A stretch of DNA of 64,000 nucleotides from Pelodera strongyloides (lineage: Eukaryota > Nematoda > Chromadorea > Rhabditida > Rhabditidae). The notes under the pieces were generated by a model, which was given only the letters and a program-made list of their open reading frames with translations, did not search any database and was not told where the DNA came from. The position numbers and the translations under genes are program-made. Within the stretch, counting starts at the first letter, position 1. Each line of letters begins with the position of its first letter. This document shows, one piece after another, positions 1 to 11,637 of this stretch. The DNA is taken from NCBI GenBank assembly GCA_036852015.1, contig JAANDG010000594.1, positions 1 through 64,000 of the forward strand, given 5' to 3'.

Positions 1-217
1 GATTGATCGGGCCGAAATGCAAAAAGGGCAATTGTCTTGCCTTGTTTGTATAGGATAATTGCCCATTTTTGCATCGGCCATCAATCCCCACTTTATCACC
101 CAATATCTTCGTGAGTATTGAAATTGAACACTACTTTTTCTATTCCAAATTTGTATTATCCCTTATAGAAAATAAGAAACAAAAAAACAGACACATTAAG
201 TGAGCTGATCCCTTTAA
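1..217. mobile_element. Right half of a TTAA foldback MITE (family 1)
   Basis: Matches the right half of the complete element at 10740-11111, ending in the inverted repeat TGAGCTGATCCC followed by TTAA at 214-217. The left arm lies beyond the window edge. An A/T-rich stretch with AATAAGAAAC and poly-A runs lies next to the end, as in the full copy. Confidence 0.8.
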
Positions 218-739
218 GTGTGTCCTTGGCAGTAAACCACTTTACATGTTAGTTGGTTGCACTCATATGAATCGTCTATTTATAAGTTATTAGTGCTCTT
301 ATTTTCTACGCGCCCCTGCTTTTTGTTTATTTAGAGGCAAGTCGTGAAGCAGAACTCCTTGTTTGCATTCTTCATGAGATTAAGATAAGAGCTTTAATTG
401 AGACTTTATATGATGCTGCATGGCGCCAGAGATGCACAAAAAATAAGCGATAATAACTTCCTAGCTGTTTTATCAGTTCGCCAAACATCATTGACCGTCA
501 CTCTTGCACACTTTTCTCGTAGTTATACGGGACACAAAACCCAATACAAAAATCAAAGTATACTACAAAATTAAAAAAGGGAGGTCAAAATTGTTTGCCT
601 AACACAACATTTACCTTTCTTTGGCCAGACAAAATAAATGAACTGTCCAGTGAAAATAAAAAGAAACCAACCTGGCTTTCGTTCGTGGGCGTAAAAGGCG
701 TTTAATTATTGTATACATGGGAAAGCAGCCCGTCATTGC

Positions 740-1094
740 ATGAAGGTTACATTGTGTTGCATTCGGATCCAACGTACATTTACAAAGCGAATTTTATGCG
801 TTCCCAATTGCTTGATTACAATGATCACCCTCTAGTTCAGATAGAGATACATTATTGAAGCTTGATACACTTGACAATCGACGTAGGAAGGCAGATGCTA
901 GAATGCTCAGAAAAATATGGGTGGCAAATGCGGCCATAATCTACGTTCAATGTACAAATTCAGGAATTCTAATCTGTCCTCTCGACGTGGTCGTATCAAA
1001 ATCATAATCCCTCGGGTGACTAGGAATGTTCGCAGACACTGTTTTGTCATAGAACTTCACTTATGATGAGAGTAACCCTCGCCTACTCCTGTAA
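740..1094 (+). pseudogene. LINE (CR1-like) ORF2 C-terminal remnant, copy 1
   Basis: Duplicate of 11638-11997, but single-base losses (for example near 819, 920 and 1050) break the frame several times. It is followed at about 1207-1236 by an ATAAA signal and tandem ATGTT units, the kind of short terminal repeat found at CR1-like LINE 3' ends. Non-functional. Confidence 0.5.
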
Positions 1095-1239
1095 ACATAA
1101 TGTTTTATTTGATGCTTTTATTCTAATCAGATTTACATTTTCACGTTTATAGTTATTCATTGTGGTATTGCCTCGACAAAACTTGTGCGACATTTTATGT
1201 TCGTAATAAATGTTATGTTATGTTATGTTATGTTAAGTT

Positions 1240-2580
1240 ACATACATTTGGTTATACCCATTGCAAGAATGTTAATTTATACACAAATCTTCCCTGTAAA
1301 ATTATCTGGCTCAATTGTTTTGGTCAAAGCCATCCACCCGCAATAAATCAAGCAAAAAATGTAGGAAGGAGATTGTGTACACAATATGTTTCTTAGCTCT
1401 TCCATGTATTGTTAGCTTCATGGATGTGGTGCTATGTCACTACGTACTTACAATTAGAACAAAACAACGAGATGATAATCCTCAGTATCTTTGATTTTGC
1501 GTTTTATTGCTTATGTTTGCACGACGTGGGGTAAAAATGAGCATTTCTTTTCGTGAGGAAAATACGGACACTATGAGGAATTGTCTTCAGGCGAAGCAAA
1601 ATACCGAAACTTGAGGAATCCATCTTGCTGGCTCAGTTCATTGCTTCGTAAATTGAGTATGTGTGAGAACGAAAGAAAGTGAACTTTTTCAAGTTTTTTA
1701 ATATAAATCACCAATGCGTTCAACTATTCGGATCGGGCAACAAAAATAATCATAGATTATGATGGGCAAATTATGCGAAAATATTTGGAACAAAACAAAA
1801 AGGCAAATATAATTTCATCAACATTGGGTTGGTTGGGGTCACAAGCAATGCGTTACGTTACTCATAAACATTTAATAACAAAAATGCACTTAGTCTTAAT
1901 CGATGCGCCCATAATTGTATGCCTTTTTTTTGCCCACCCCTAGATTTCACTTGTTGGTTAAATGTATTTAAATGAGCAAGATAAGTTTTTTTTGTACGAG
2001 TCTTTTGCTGATTCTAATGGTGCCATAATTCAATGCGCTACACTACACCCCTGCTTTCTTACACGAGATAAGAAAGCTGAGACTTAGTTAGCATTGTATA
2101 AATAGAGCACTGACAATTATAGTCTCCCTTATCAGTAAATTGCGTCACGATGTCAATTGGAAAGAAAATGGGGAACTTCCTAATCAGTAAAGTATGCGTT
2201 ATGGCAATTGACGTCACTGTCGTACCAACTGACGTGAGGAAGAATCCTTCTGAGGATTATGTACCATTTAGGTTTTTACCCCAATCAGTTTTTACCCCAA
2301 TAGCGCTATATGCGAGGAGAGGTAGGGAAAGAATCTTTCTCTCACTTTGAAGTTGTCTCACAATCTTTATCAGTTTTTGACCCTCTTAACCTATAGTGCT
2401 ATTTTTCTGCCGGCTACTGTGCATCAGATGTCGAATGGAACGGGGATTCAAGTCTATCCAATATCATCAGACCACAAACTCTGGGATCCTTTATTTGGAA
2501 ACTTTTTGTACTGATTGTGATTTTTATTTGTGCACTAAACATATAAAAACTAAATAAAGGGGTGATTTGAAGTGACCCCA
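1240..2580. other. Unassigned AT-rich sequence, copy 1
   Basis: No supportable gene. It contains short chance ORFs, including a 66-codon one at 2150-2350 that is retained in the other copy (13072-13254) but matches no family I recognise. Duplicated at about 12140-13480. Confidence 0.5.
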
Positions 2581-2585
2581 TCCCC

Positions 2586-2943
2586 TTAAAGGAGGAGGCT
2601 CACGAGAATGAAGTGCTCAAAGTTTCCTTTTATCGAAAGATGATGGTATTAAATTTAAAGGGACAGGCACACTGATATAAACTTATATTTATTATTTGAT
2701 CATAATGTATATAAAGGTATATGCAAAATAGTCATTTGCATATACACCTTTGATGTGCATATGTTAATGACTTCACTTTTTTTTAAAAGGTCTGTCTACG
2801 GTACCTTTGGTAGGATAGATCACCGGAAACACGTCCCCAGGGCGAAGCGGAATGAGATTTAGTATGTATATACATATATATTGTAATAAGAACCCTTTAT
2901 ATGCATTCATCAAATAATAAATATAGGTTTATTGGTCCCTTAA
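2586..2943. mobile_element. Nested MITEs: family-2 left end carrying a GGGACAGGC element
   Basis: A left end of the GGAGGAGGCTCACGAG family starts at TTAA 2586-2589 and is interrupted by a second TTAA element at 2655-2943. The inner element starts AGGGACAGGCACACTGATAT and ends with a diverged inverted copy ending in GGTCCC and TTAA. Its arms also pair through TTATTTGATCA / CAAATAATAAATATAG. The second copy is at 13490-13850. Confidence 0.65.
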
Positions 2944-3182
2944 ATAGACAGATTTTGAGACTTCTTACATGAAGTTGCCTCCCCGCGCTGTCTTTGTCTT
3001 CATAAGAACACAGCTTAAAATAATTTATTTTAGGCGAGAGAACAACACAAAAAAAAGTTAAATTCAACAGTACAAATGGATCTAAAGTTAGTTTCCAGGT
3101 TTAGTTCTGCTCAAACACAAGTACACTGACAAAAACACATGACAAAAACTACACATATTTATGTGAACACTCGTTAGTTCAT

Positions 3183-3443
3183 TTATGTGTTAGCGGTTGC
3201 CACCATTTGTCTGAAATCTTTCTCTAGTTGCATCTTCTCCGTATTTGCCCGTTCCTCAGCTCCAGCGCCGAGCAGTTTGGTTATTTGATCACACTTTCCC
3301 TTGAAAGCTTGAGATTTTTCTGGGGCAACGGCCAGTCCATTTAGTTCGTCCACCATTTTATAGGTCGCGGTTTCGAAATTCTTCATTGCGAGCGTGCGCT
3401 TCATCTCCTTTTCGTTCCTGCGTTTAATACGCTCGAACGCCTC
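3183..3443 (-). pseudogene. Orphan HSP70 C-terminal lid exon (duplicate)
   Basis: This encodes the same 86 residues as the last exon of gene C (14090-14350), starting [16 protein letters not shown] after an acceptor reading TTATAG and ending ATANT plus a stop. It travelled with the 4.9-kb duplication, whose breakpoint at 4889 lies in the upstream intron. No ATPase or substrate-domain exons follow on the minus strand up to the plus-strand fragment A. It is therefore an exon without a gene, unless it is spliced to something not recognised here. The reading frame is still undamaged, which fits a young duplication. Confidence 0.85.
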
Positions 3444-3604
3444 CTATAATAAGTGAAATTTCGGTTTTCAATACAAAACAGTAATTTTGAGTTATTTTCT
3501 GCCCGGCGTAGCCGATTAGAGAAAAAAACAAAACAAACATGAACATCTTCTATAAAGGGACGGGAGCAAAAATTCCCCATTTCTTTACACGGTGACAGCG
3601 CATA

Positions 3605-4035
3605 TTAAAGGAGGAGGCGCACGAGATCTAAGTGTACGATTTTTCCTTCTTATCGATAGATGCGCATTTGCTTCCAAGAAAGATGCCTTACGAAGCAAAA
3701 GCTTTTAATTAGAAGGAATAAGTCAGAATAATGCTCAAAATTTTATCTAAATTCTTGACCGTAGCCTTTGCAATTGTGTGTCCCGAGGGTATCCCGGGAC
3801 AACAATAAGAAAATAAGGGTGCAATTATAGCTAGATACCCTCGGGACACATACAATAAGAGCCAGATACCCTCGGACACAAAGGCTAGGTCAAGAATTTA
3901 GATATAATCCTGAGCATTATACTGATTATTCCTTCTAATTAAAAGCTTTTTCTTCGTAAGGCATCTTTCTTGGAAGCAAATATCGATAAGAATAAAGAAA
4001 TGGTACACTTAGATCTCGTGCGCCTCCTCCTTTAA
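3605..4035. mobile_element. TTAA foldback MITE, family 2 (GGAGGAGGCGCACGAG), copy 1
   Basis: TTAA at both ends, with arms AGGAGGAGGCGCACGAGATC and its inverted complement at 4010-4031. The whole element is a long imperfect palindrome; the centre repeats TACCCTCGGGACACA in both orientations. Duplicate of 14520-14959. Confidence 0.85.
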
Positions 4036-4109
4036 CACCCAACTGTCAACTTAATTTGTACCAAATCAGAGTATTTTATTAGTGAACCGACCCAACATTG
4101 CTACATAAA

Positions 4110-4889
4110 TTAAATGACGGGCCCATCAAAATTAAACATATTATTTATCATGATTTTGTAACTTGTATAAGGGGGATTATTATAATATTTTCCCCGAAAT
4201 TCGGCTAGACTTTATCCCGCTCTAATTTTCGGGGTCCATATTCGGATAACTATACCGTAGGCGCAAAACAATTGAACCCTTATTTCCTTTCCGCGTATCT
4301 CGGGGGAATATGGCTGTTAGACAGATACTTCCCTGCTATGTTCCTTTCGACCCAAAGTGCCGACCCAACTAAAGCGAAGTCCGACTCTGGGCGGTCCTAG
4401 TTTCCGCCCCGGGTCGAAAAATTTGAAAAAGGCGTAGGAGTTGGATCGGCAAACCACTGTTTGGAGTCAGAGTTGGGTCGGCAAAACACTGTTTTGGAGT
4501 CGGCACCACCGTAATTTGTACAGAAGCGTAGCCCATAAATTACACTACATAACGGGAGGAAATGTTTATTGCGAATAATACATACACAGTGTATGACTAA
4601 ACATTCAAATTTGACGGAGTTTTAGCGAATCTTCCATTGTCCAGTATTAGTATCAGGCAGCAGAATGCATCTTTGATGTTGTGAACTTCCATGGAGCTGG
4701 CCACCAGTGTCTAAATGTATTAAATTAAATAGTAAATGAAAGTGTAATACTTATGCGTCATTCTGCGAAGATTACAAACTATTAGTAACATATACTTCTA
4801 CAGCTGAGTCTATCTATAGTGAACGATGGGAACCCTATTCTTACGACATTATAAACTTACTTTATCGTGTTTCCTTCCGTTTGTTTGCT
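4110..4889. mobile_element. Truncated left part of a 1.3-kb TTAA element (family 5 variant)
   Basis: Starts TTAA then ATGACGGGCCCATCAAAAT, like 15034. It is cut at 4889 by the duplication breakpoint, so its right inverted arm is missing. Confidence 0.75.
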
Positions 4890-5600
4890 ACTGTTGACTT
4901 TTGTGAGCTCCCTGTTTTAGTCCTCTGGTTTTCTAATTCATGCACAAGCTTTGCATCATGCTAACCTTATGTGTGCTTTGCATACAAAAACGTAGTAATA
5001 TCTTTGAGGTGTTTATTTCATTTTGGAGTAATCTTTGAGGTGTTTTCTTTCTGTGTTGGATTTACTTTGCATGGCTTATCTGTGTTGTTTCCCGATAAAA
5101 ATCCCGAAACACTTATTGAATGTAAAGATTTTGATAGCCAAACGGCACCGCAAAAGGGAGTGAATCGTTTTCTTGCGTTCGTGACGTGATTCTGTCTTTG
5201 CTATCTTACATGTTTGGAAAATAATTACTCTAGTTGCAAGAGTATTATGACGCATGTCCCAGAACATAAAGAGCTATGGTGAATTGAATATGATAACAAC
5301 GAAAGAAGAAAACACGAGCAGAAGGCTTGTTGTTCTAGAGGAAATTGTTTAAAAACTCTTTTATATCTTTTATATCTTTTATAAACATGTGTTGGCGTGT
5401 AAGGTCTGCAACCCATAGGAAAGTGAATATGCCGAATTGAATATGTCCTCTGGTTTCATAGCATGCATACGGCTAATACTCAGTTTATATATATATAAGC
5501 TTTTTTATTTGTTAGGTATTGGAAGTTGAGTTTCGTGAAGGGAATGACACAATAGAGGCATCTTGCGCAAAGCTGTGTGTTCCCGAGAAAACTTAGTATT
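4890..5600. other. Unassigned sequence
   Basis: AT-rich, with no ORF or motif I can assign. The stretch around 5490-5545 resembles 9815-9850, next to the GTCGAGGATCG array, which suggests an older shared repeat. Confidence 0.4.
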
Positions 5601-5601
5601 A

Positions 5602-5946
5602 CAATTGAAATGCGGTATTATTATTGCTCAATTTATTTGACGGTCCTCCCTCCTTATCTATATTGCCGGTCGTCTAGCTGCCGCCTGTCAATTCGGAATC
5701 TGTTTGCCACAAAATGTGTTATTGAGGAGAGGGCCTACATCAAAAATATCTTATCTTTGTTGCTAAGCTCTTTTTGTCCTTTTCTCACGGACATGGTGTC
5801 AGGTGCTGAAGTAGAACAAAGAGGTCCACGATCCACATTTCTTATCTTTTCTTTTACGTTCCATGTGTTAGTGTTCGCACGGAGCTGGGAGTCAACGACT
5901 GTTATCTTTCATGGTTTAGTGGAGTGAAAGAAAGGGTAAAAGGAAG
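5602..5946 (+). repeat. Dispersed repeat, copy 1
   Basis: About 340 bp matching 10236-10590 in the same orientation, clearly more diverged than the 4.9-kb duplication. Both copies share ATTTATTTGACGGTC and the stretch CCACGATCCACAT. No coding potential recognised. Nature unknown. Confidence 0.7.
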
Positions 5947-7030
5947 AATCTCGTATCTGTGCTCGTGCGTCATGTAGCCTTATGATTTGAATGTGTGTAA
6001 ACTAAGAACACTGCAGTTACAGATATTCATTTTGAAGCGTATGAGGGTTTTGTGTGATTTTCATTTTTAAAAAGAAGCAACTGGAACACAGCCGTGGTAA
6101 TCCTTTGGATCTTGCTGAATAAAACATGACTACAGCTTGAACTGGGTTTTGTAGCCACGCCCTATGTACAACGTACAACTACGAAGAAAGTGCTCAAGTC
6201 GGAATGCTGCCACGTCTTATGGACTTTGATACGACTATCGAGAAAGTTATTATCGTTTATTTTTTGTGTACAACTCTGGCGCCATGCAACATCAGCAAAA
6301 GTCTCTCTAAAATCCCTTATCTATTTCGCCTAAAGAATGGCAAGTTCTGCTTCAACACGCATACGTGTATCCAAATAAGCAAAAAATCAGGGGTCGGCAA
6401 AAAATTACAAATAGCGGATATTTAGTCTATTCATTTAAGCACAACTAACATGCAATGTGACAAACTCACATGTTCCTGTTTATTGTTACGTAACAGACGG
6501 CTATATTTCATTGCGTAGTGAGTTACAAACTCTACACCGTTATATAAAAAATGATTAAATTAACCAAAATGATTTGCTAAATACATTAGAGACTAATTGC
6601 TGTACTTATATTTATGTCCGCTGTTGTCTTGCTCTTATAATTAGCTGATCATGTTTCCTATTGAAAAGAAATGGAAACCCCAAAGACTGATAAAAGACAA
6701 ATTCTCGCGGCAGTTCCCAAAAAGATTGCTACAAACAACAATTTGCAACGACACTTAGAAATTATAAAGCGTTAAATGAAAATCTTGTTATCGCTACATG
6801 TTTGAAATGAAAGGACCATACATGTTGGGGCCCGATTATGATCGTCTTCTAGCTGTTTTTTTTCGTGCACTGTCAACAGTCAACACTAGTATTCGTCTGG
6901 GGAAAGTTAACAGGTTATGAAGACCTACTATTAAATCGGGTTGATTCGCCACCTGAGGCAACCCGGCCCTGCTCGTGTGAACCGTGTGTGTGTGTGTGCT
7001 AGGGTGAATCGGTTGTGTGCTTGCGAAAAA
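5947..7030. other. Unassigned AT-rich sequence upstream of HSP70 fragment A
   Basis: No HSP70 exons 1-3 are visible here, although fragment A lies just downstream. It contains a (TG)n tract at about 6984-7000 and nothing else I can assign. Confidence 0.4.
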
Positions 7031-7033
7031 GGG

Positions 7034-7110
7034 TGCGTGTAGCTCAACCAGTGAGTGCTTGTCCAGTAGACAAGTGATGCGGGCTCGATTCCGCCCCACG
7101 CCATTTTTCG
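7034..7110 (+). pseudogene. tRNA-like sequence (Thr-AGT-like) or tRNA-derived repeat
   Basis: It shows a D-arm-like TAGCTCAACCAGTGAG, an anticodon-like stem CTTGT/ACAAG around loop CCAGTAG, and a T-arm GGGCTCGATTCCGCCC followed by CACGCCA. The base before the putative AGT anticodon is C instead of the near-invariant U33. The acceptor arms GGTGCGT and CACGCC pair only partly. A degenerate tRNA or SINE head is more likely than a working gene. Confidence 0.4.
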
Positions 7111-7274
7111 CACAAGACACAGATTACACTAGTGGAGCCAGGTGGGCTTGCTGGAAATATAAAATGACAGCAGGCTTTTGTTTCTGCTTCCAGCAGTTGA
7201 GTTATTTTTTTCAGTGAAATTTCCTTGCGACAAAACGCAAAAACACCAAAAAGCGGAGTAGTGTTATATGTATA

Positions 7275-8645
7275 GGCGGAAATGACTTTGACCAAAGACT
7301 CGTAGAATACTGCGCCAGGGACTTCATGCAAAACCTTAACATTGTTCGTCCGCAGTATAAAAATATTAAAACAAGAACATATTAAAACGAAAAATATTAA
7401 AACAAGAACGCATGATTTTAGGATCCTTGCATTATCGTATTTCGTATTGTAAATATCATACACATATGACTGGAAACGTGTGTTACTGCGTGATTTTCAG
7501 CTCAGGCTCAAAAAGCGCGGAAACCATGGCAAGTTATGTTCTGGGTATATATCTTTCACATAAGTGCATGTTTAGGATCTCTTTTCAGACAGTAAAGCTC
7601 GTCATCGGTTGTTGGTTGCGTGCGAAAAGGCGAAGAGAACTCTTTCCACTCAAATGCAAGCGGATGTTACCGTCGCCTATCAGGGTACTGATCTCAGTAT
7701 GCAACTAACACGCGACATTCTCGAATATCTATGCCGCGAATTCTTCAATAAGGCAATGAAGCTTGTGGAACAAGCACTCACTGACGCCAAGCTTGCCAAA
7801 GATGAGGTAGTCTTGTTTTTCATATCGCGAGACATAAGTGAACAGACCTAATATTTAAGGGTGTTCATTAAAAAAAGTAACTAACATACATCTGGTTCCT
7901 CAATCGATCGATTACGGCTAGTTCTTTGCAGATCAATGACATCGTTGTTGTTGGCGGATCAGCTCGCATTCCGAAGGTACAGAACCTCTTGCGCAGCCTC
8001 TTCAATAACAAGGAATTGAGCAAGATAAGGAACCCTGACGAAGCTGTGGCACGTGGTGCAGCTGTACAGGCTGCCATACTGACCGGACACACATCGACGA
8101 TCCTGGAACTGAGAGACGTCGTTTCCTTATCCCTTGGTGTTGAGGAGGTCGGCGGATTGATGAGAAAGATTATCGCGGCAAAAACACAAATTCCTTGTAG
8201 TGAGAGCCGGTCGTTTTTCCGAGTTGGAACTAACGAAACACAAATTACCATAAAGGTGATTATTACATGGATATTGGTAAAATGATTAATTAGTTTCTCT
8301 TCATGCAGACCCCTCAAAAACCCAGTATCCTAACTTTTCAGGTCTATCAAGGAGAATCCGACTGGGTAACGGAAAATCGTTTCCTAGGATCCTTCGTCAT
8401 AACAAGCCTACCACCTGTAGTAGACGATAACAGTGGTGAAATTGATATCACGTTTAGTATTGCTGAAGATGGAATCATCAGTATCACCGCAGTACACGGA
8501 GGAAACATCAGGTAGTTTTTTTCGATCTTGGACTAGATTTCGTTACAAGAAGAAAATTTGAGAATTTGAGAAGAACAATTAATGGAGTTGACTGTTGTGT
8601 TTCTTCAGAAAATTAGCAAACCAACTTGTTGCAGGCAAATATTGA
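7275..8645 (+). pseudogene. HSP70-family fragment A, missing N-terminal half
   Basis: Four or five HSP70 blocks lie in order. A piece of exon 4 around 7275-7340 has GGNDFDQRLVEYCARDFM. Exon 5 (about 7588-7806) has VACEKAKRTLS and ends KDE before GT. Exon 6 (7932-8255) has [27 protein letters not shown] and LGVEEVGG. Exon 7 (8342-8511) starts VYQGESDW and has the beta-domain FSIAEDGIISITA. A short last exon (8609-8645) continues in frame to a stop after KYQ-less residues VAGKY. Exons 1-3, with both phosphate loops, are absent from the 2.4 kb upstream, so it cannot encode a working ATPase as it stands. Like gene D it ends about ten residues after the beta domain and has no lid. The 3' half is intact in frame, so the gene may be recently truncated. 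Confidence 0.8.
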
Positions 8646-9256
8646 TCGCCTGATCTAAGTTGAGGAGGAGAAGAATATGATCCTTGTTACACAGCTCAGA
8701 GGCTTATTTTTCTAAAAAAAAATAAGCATGGCATGACGGGCTGTTCCGAAGAAATTTTTAAGCATTGCCATATCTGTCAAATAAAATATTTTAATTTATT
8801 GTTGTTGTTATATGTTATATGTCACTTTCCGTCATCCCTTTTATTTTTTTTGCAATTTAAAAGTGTTTGTTAAAGGAGGAGGCTCACTAGAATGAAGTGC
8901 TCAAATGGACGTTTTGCAAGTCATTTTGCAAGCCGGCAAAAAATTTGAATGCCCACTATGGAAATCAACTATTTACTACGATCCAAAATTTTTAGAGACC
9001 ATTGTTTTAATTGATTTACTCCTTGCAAGTAAAAGCTTTTGCTTTGTAAAGCATGCCTTTCGGAATTGAATACCATCGTATTTCGATAAAGGGAAACCAT
9101 TTGAGCACTTCATTCTCGTGAGCCTCCTCCTTTAAACAAAATCATCATTTAGGTTAGGCATGGTCTGAGACCTCGTAATAGTGCAGCACTACCTGCTCTA
9201 GAAAAGCATTGTACACTTTGGAAAAAATGATCGGGGCGAAATCGGAGTTTTTTGGA
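7294..9256 (+). repeat. 1.9-kb duplicated segment with HSP70 fragment, copy A
   Basis: Matches 58855-60762 in the same orientation, about 51.6 kb apart. The left limit is AAAGACTCGTAG and the right limit is GGAGTTTTTTGG. It includes HSP70 exons 4(part)-8 and a downstream MITE. Confidence 0.92.
8870..9135. mobile_element. TTAA MITE, family 2 (GGAGGAGGCTCACTAG)
   Basis: TTAA at both ends, with arms GGAGGAGGCTCACTAGAATG and CATTCTCGTGAGCCTCCTCC. Duplicated at 60381-60647 as part of the 1.9-kb segment. Confidence 0.85.
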
Positions 9257-9841
9257 AAAATAGAAATCGGGGTTTTGGGAAATAATCGGGGTGAAAACGG
9301 GGTTTTTGGGGTTTTTGAAAGAATCGGGGCATTACTTTATGTGATGCGTATCATATGCAAATTTCCCAGAATAGGTACAATACTGTTTAATACCCAGAAA
9401 ACCTTTCTTCGCATCAAAACTAAAGGAATGTAGCTCGAAAAAGAGAGGTCGCATTTTCTGGCTGAATGGGATAAGAGCAAATCTACGCTAAAAGAATCGG
9501 CTTTGATTCAACTTGCTTTCTTGCTATTTTTGTGTGCTTGAGCTCTAGTACCCGAATTTCTCAGGGTAAGAGAAAATTTGACAGCCTAAGCGCAACCCCC
9601 CCCACACGGTGTTAGAATTGTTATCTGTTTCATTGAAAAGCACCCGAGCGACGCAAAAAAAAGAAAGAACAAAGAACTGCGATTCTCGAATATTGAACGT
9701 TTAAATTAGAAAATATTTGATTTCTTTTATTTGGGGAAGTAATGGAAAAAGAAATAATATAAACTAGAAACCATGTCTGTCGGAAACCAATTGGAGCTAT
9801 ATTCTAGTTGAATATACACTTTTTTATTTGCTTGGCATTGG

Positions 9842-10190
9842 AATTGATTTCGTCGAGGATCGTTTTCGTCGATTTTCTTCGAGGTCGAGGATCGAGGGTT
9901 GATTTTCGTCGAGGGTCGTTTTCGTCGATTTTCGTCGAGGATCGTTTTCGTCGTTTTTCGTTTTCGTCGAGGATCGTTTTCGTCGATTTTCGTCGAGGAT
10001 CGTTTTCGTCGATTTTCGTCGAGGATCGTTTTCGTCGATTTTCTTCAAGGCCGAGGATCGAGGGTTGATTTTCGTCGAGGGTCGTCTTCGTCGATTTTCG
10101 TCGAGGATCGTTTTCGTCGATTTTCGTCGAGGATCGTTTTCGTCGATTTTCGTCGAAGTCGAGGATCGAGGATTGATTTTTGTCGAGGGT
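9842..10190 (+). repeat. Short tandem array of GTCGAGGATCGTTTTC units
   Basis: More than a dozen degenerate 21-28-bp units combine GTCGAGGATCG and TTTTCGTCGATTTTC, with longer GAGGTCGAGGATCGAGGGTT variants at regular intervals (9880, 10050, 10155). ORFs across it on both strands are low-complexity products of the repeat. The array sits between sequences resembling 5490-5545 and 5602-5946, so it looks like an expansion inside an older repeat. Confidence 0.85.
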
Positions 10191-10235
10191 ACAAGGGGAT
10201 CAAAGTATATATTCTGGAAATAAATTAATATAACC

Positions 10236-10590
10236 ATTGAAATACGTATTATTATTGCTCAATTTATTTGACGGTCATCCCTCCTTATCTATATTGCCGG
10301 TCGTCGAGCTGGCGCCTGTCAATACCGAATCTGTTTGCCATAAAATGTCTTGTTGAGGAGTTGAGGAGAGGGCCTACATCAAGCATTTCTTATCTTTGTT
10401 GCTAAGTTAATTTTGTCCTTTTCTCACGGACATTGTGTCAGGTGGTGAAGTAGGACAAAGAGGTCCACGATCCACATGTCTTATCTTTTCTTTTACGTTC
10501 CATGTGTTAGTGTTCGCACGGAGCTGGGTGCAAGGTGCAAGCGACTGTTATCTTGTACGGTCTAGGAAACGGAAAGAAGCGCAAAAGGAT
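10236..10590 (+). repeat. Dispersed repeat, copy 2
   Basis: Diverged direct copy of 5602-5946, lying between the GTCGAGGATCG array and the family-1 MITE. No coding potential recognised. Confidence 0.7.
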
Positions 10591-10739
10591 GTTATGTCTT
10601 ACTTAAATATGCCCATGCGTAATTTAATCGTGTGATTTGAATTTGCCACGCGAAACTGAGAGATTGCAACTAGAACAATTCGTATGTGCTTGGATTTTTG
10701 TATATTTGTATTTTCCAGCCTAATGACCTTCTGGTGATC

Positions 10740-11111
10740 TTAAAGGGATCAGCTCACCTTAAATTGTGTCTGTTTTTTTTTGTTTCTTTATTTTCTATAA
10801 GGGATCGTAAAAATTTGGAATAGAAAAAGTAGTGTTCAATTTCAATACTCACGAAGATATTGGATGATAAAGTGTTGGATTGATCGGGCCGAAATGCAAA
10901 AAGGGCAATTGTCCTGCCTTGTTTGTATAGGATAATTGCCCATTTTTTGCATTTCGGCCCGATCAATCCCCACTTTATCACCCAATATCTTCGTGAGTAC
11001 TGAAATTGAACACTACTTTTTCTATTCCAAATTTGTATTATCCCTTATAGAAAATAAAGAAAAAAAAGAACAAAAAAACAGACACAATTTAAGGTGAGCT
11101 GATCCCTTTAA
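10740..11111. mobile_element. Complete TTAA foldback MITE, family 1 (GGGATCAGCTCACC)
   Basis: 372 bp including TTAA at both ends. The arms GGGATCAGCTCACCTTAAAT and their inverted complement run almost to the centre, where GGGCAATTGTC and GATAATTGCCC flank a short spacer. Transcribed RNA would form one long hairpin. A partial copy lies at 60792-60872 and a half copy at 1-217. Confidence 0.9.
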
Positions 11112-11637
11112 GTGTGTCCTTGGCAGTAAACCACTTTACATGTTAGTTGGTTGCACTCATATGAATCGTCTATTTATAAGTTATTAGTGCTCTTATTTTC
11201 TACGCGCCCCTGCTTTTTGTTTATTTAGAGGCAAGTCGTGAAGCAGAACTCCTTGTTTGCATTCTTCATGAGATTAAGATAAGAGCTTTAATTTGAGACT
11301 TTATATGATGCTGCATGGCGCCAGAGATGCACAAAAAATAAGCGATAATAACTTCCTAGCTGTTTTATCAGTTCGCCAAACATCATTGACCGTCACTCTT
11401 GCACACTTTTCTCGTAGTTATACGGGACACAAAAACCCAATACAAAAATCAAAGTATACTACAAAATTAAAAAACGGGAGGTCAAAATTGTTTGCCTAAC
11501 ACAACATTTACCTTTCTTTGGCCAGACAAAATAAATGAACTGTCCAGTGAAAATAAAAAGAAACCAACCTGGTCTTTCGTTCGTGGGCGTAAAAGGCGTT
11601 TAATTATTGTATACATGGGAAAGCAGCCCGTCATTGC

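Larger units (their letters stand above)
1..4889 (+). repeat. 4.9-kb segmental duplication, copy 1
   Basis: Nearly identical to 10878-15817 in the same orientation, with scattered substitutions and small indels. The match ends at about 4889, where both copies read GTTTGCT and then diverge. The segment holds half of a foldback MITE, a LINE 3' end, an unassigned AT-rich stretch, two further MITEs, one HSP70 lid exon on the minus strand and the left part of a larger TTAA element. The left end of this copy lies outside the window. Low divergence indicates a fairly recent event. Confidence 0.93.

Noticed and set aside
7926..8317. Minus-strand ORF 7868-8317 and its copy 59399-59848
   Set aside because: Antisense to HSP70 exon 6; conserved only because the exon is.
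3183..8645. Lid exon 3183-3443 as the missing lid of fragment A
   Set aside because: It is on the opposite strand and is a duplicate of gene C's last exon.
9808..10237. Arg/Phe/Val-rich and Lys/Arg/Thr-rich ORFs on both strands
   Set aside because: Simple products of the GTCGAGGATCG tandem repeat.
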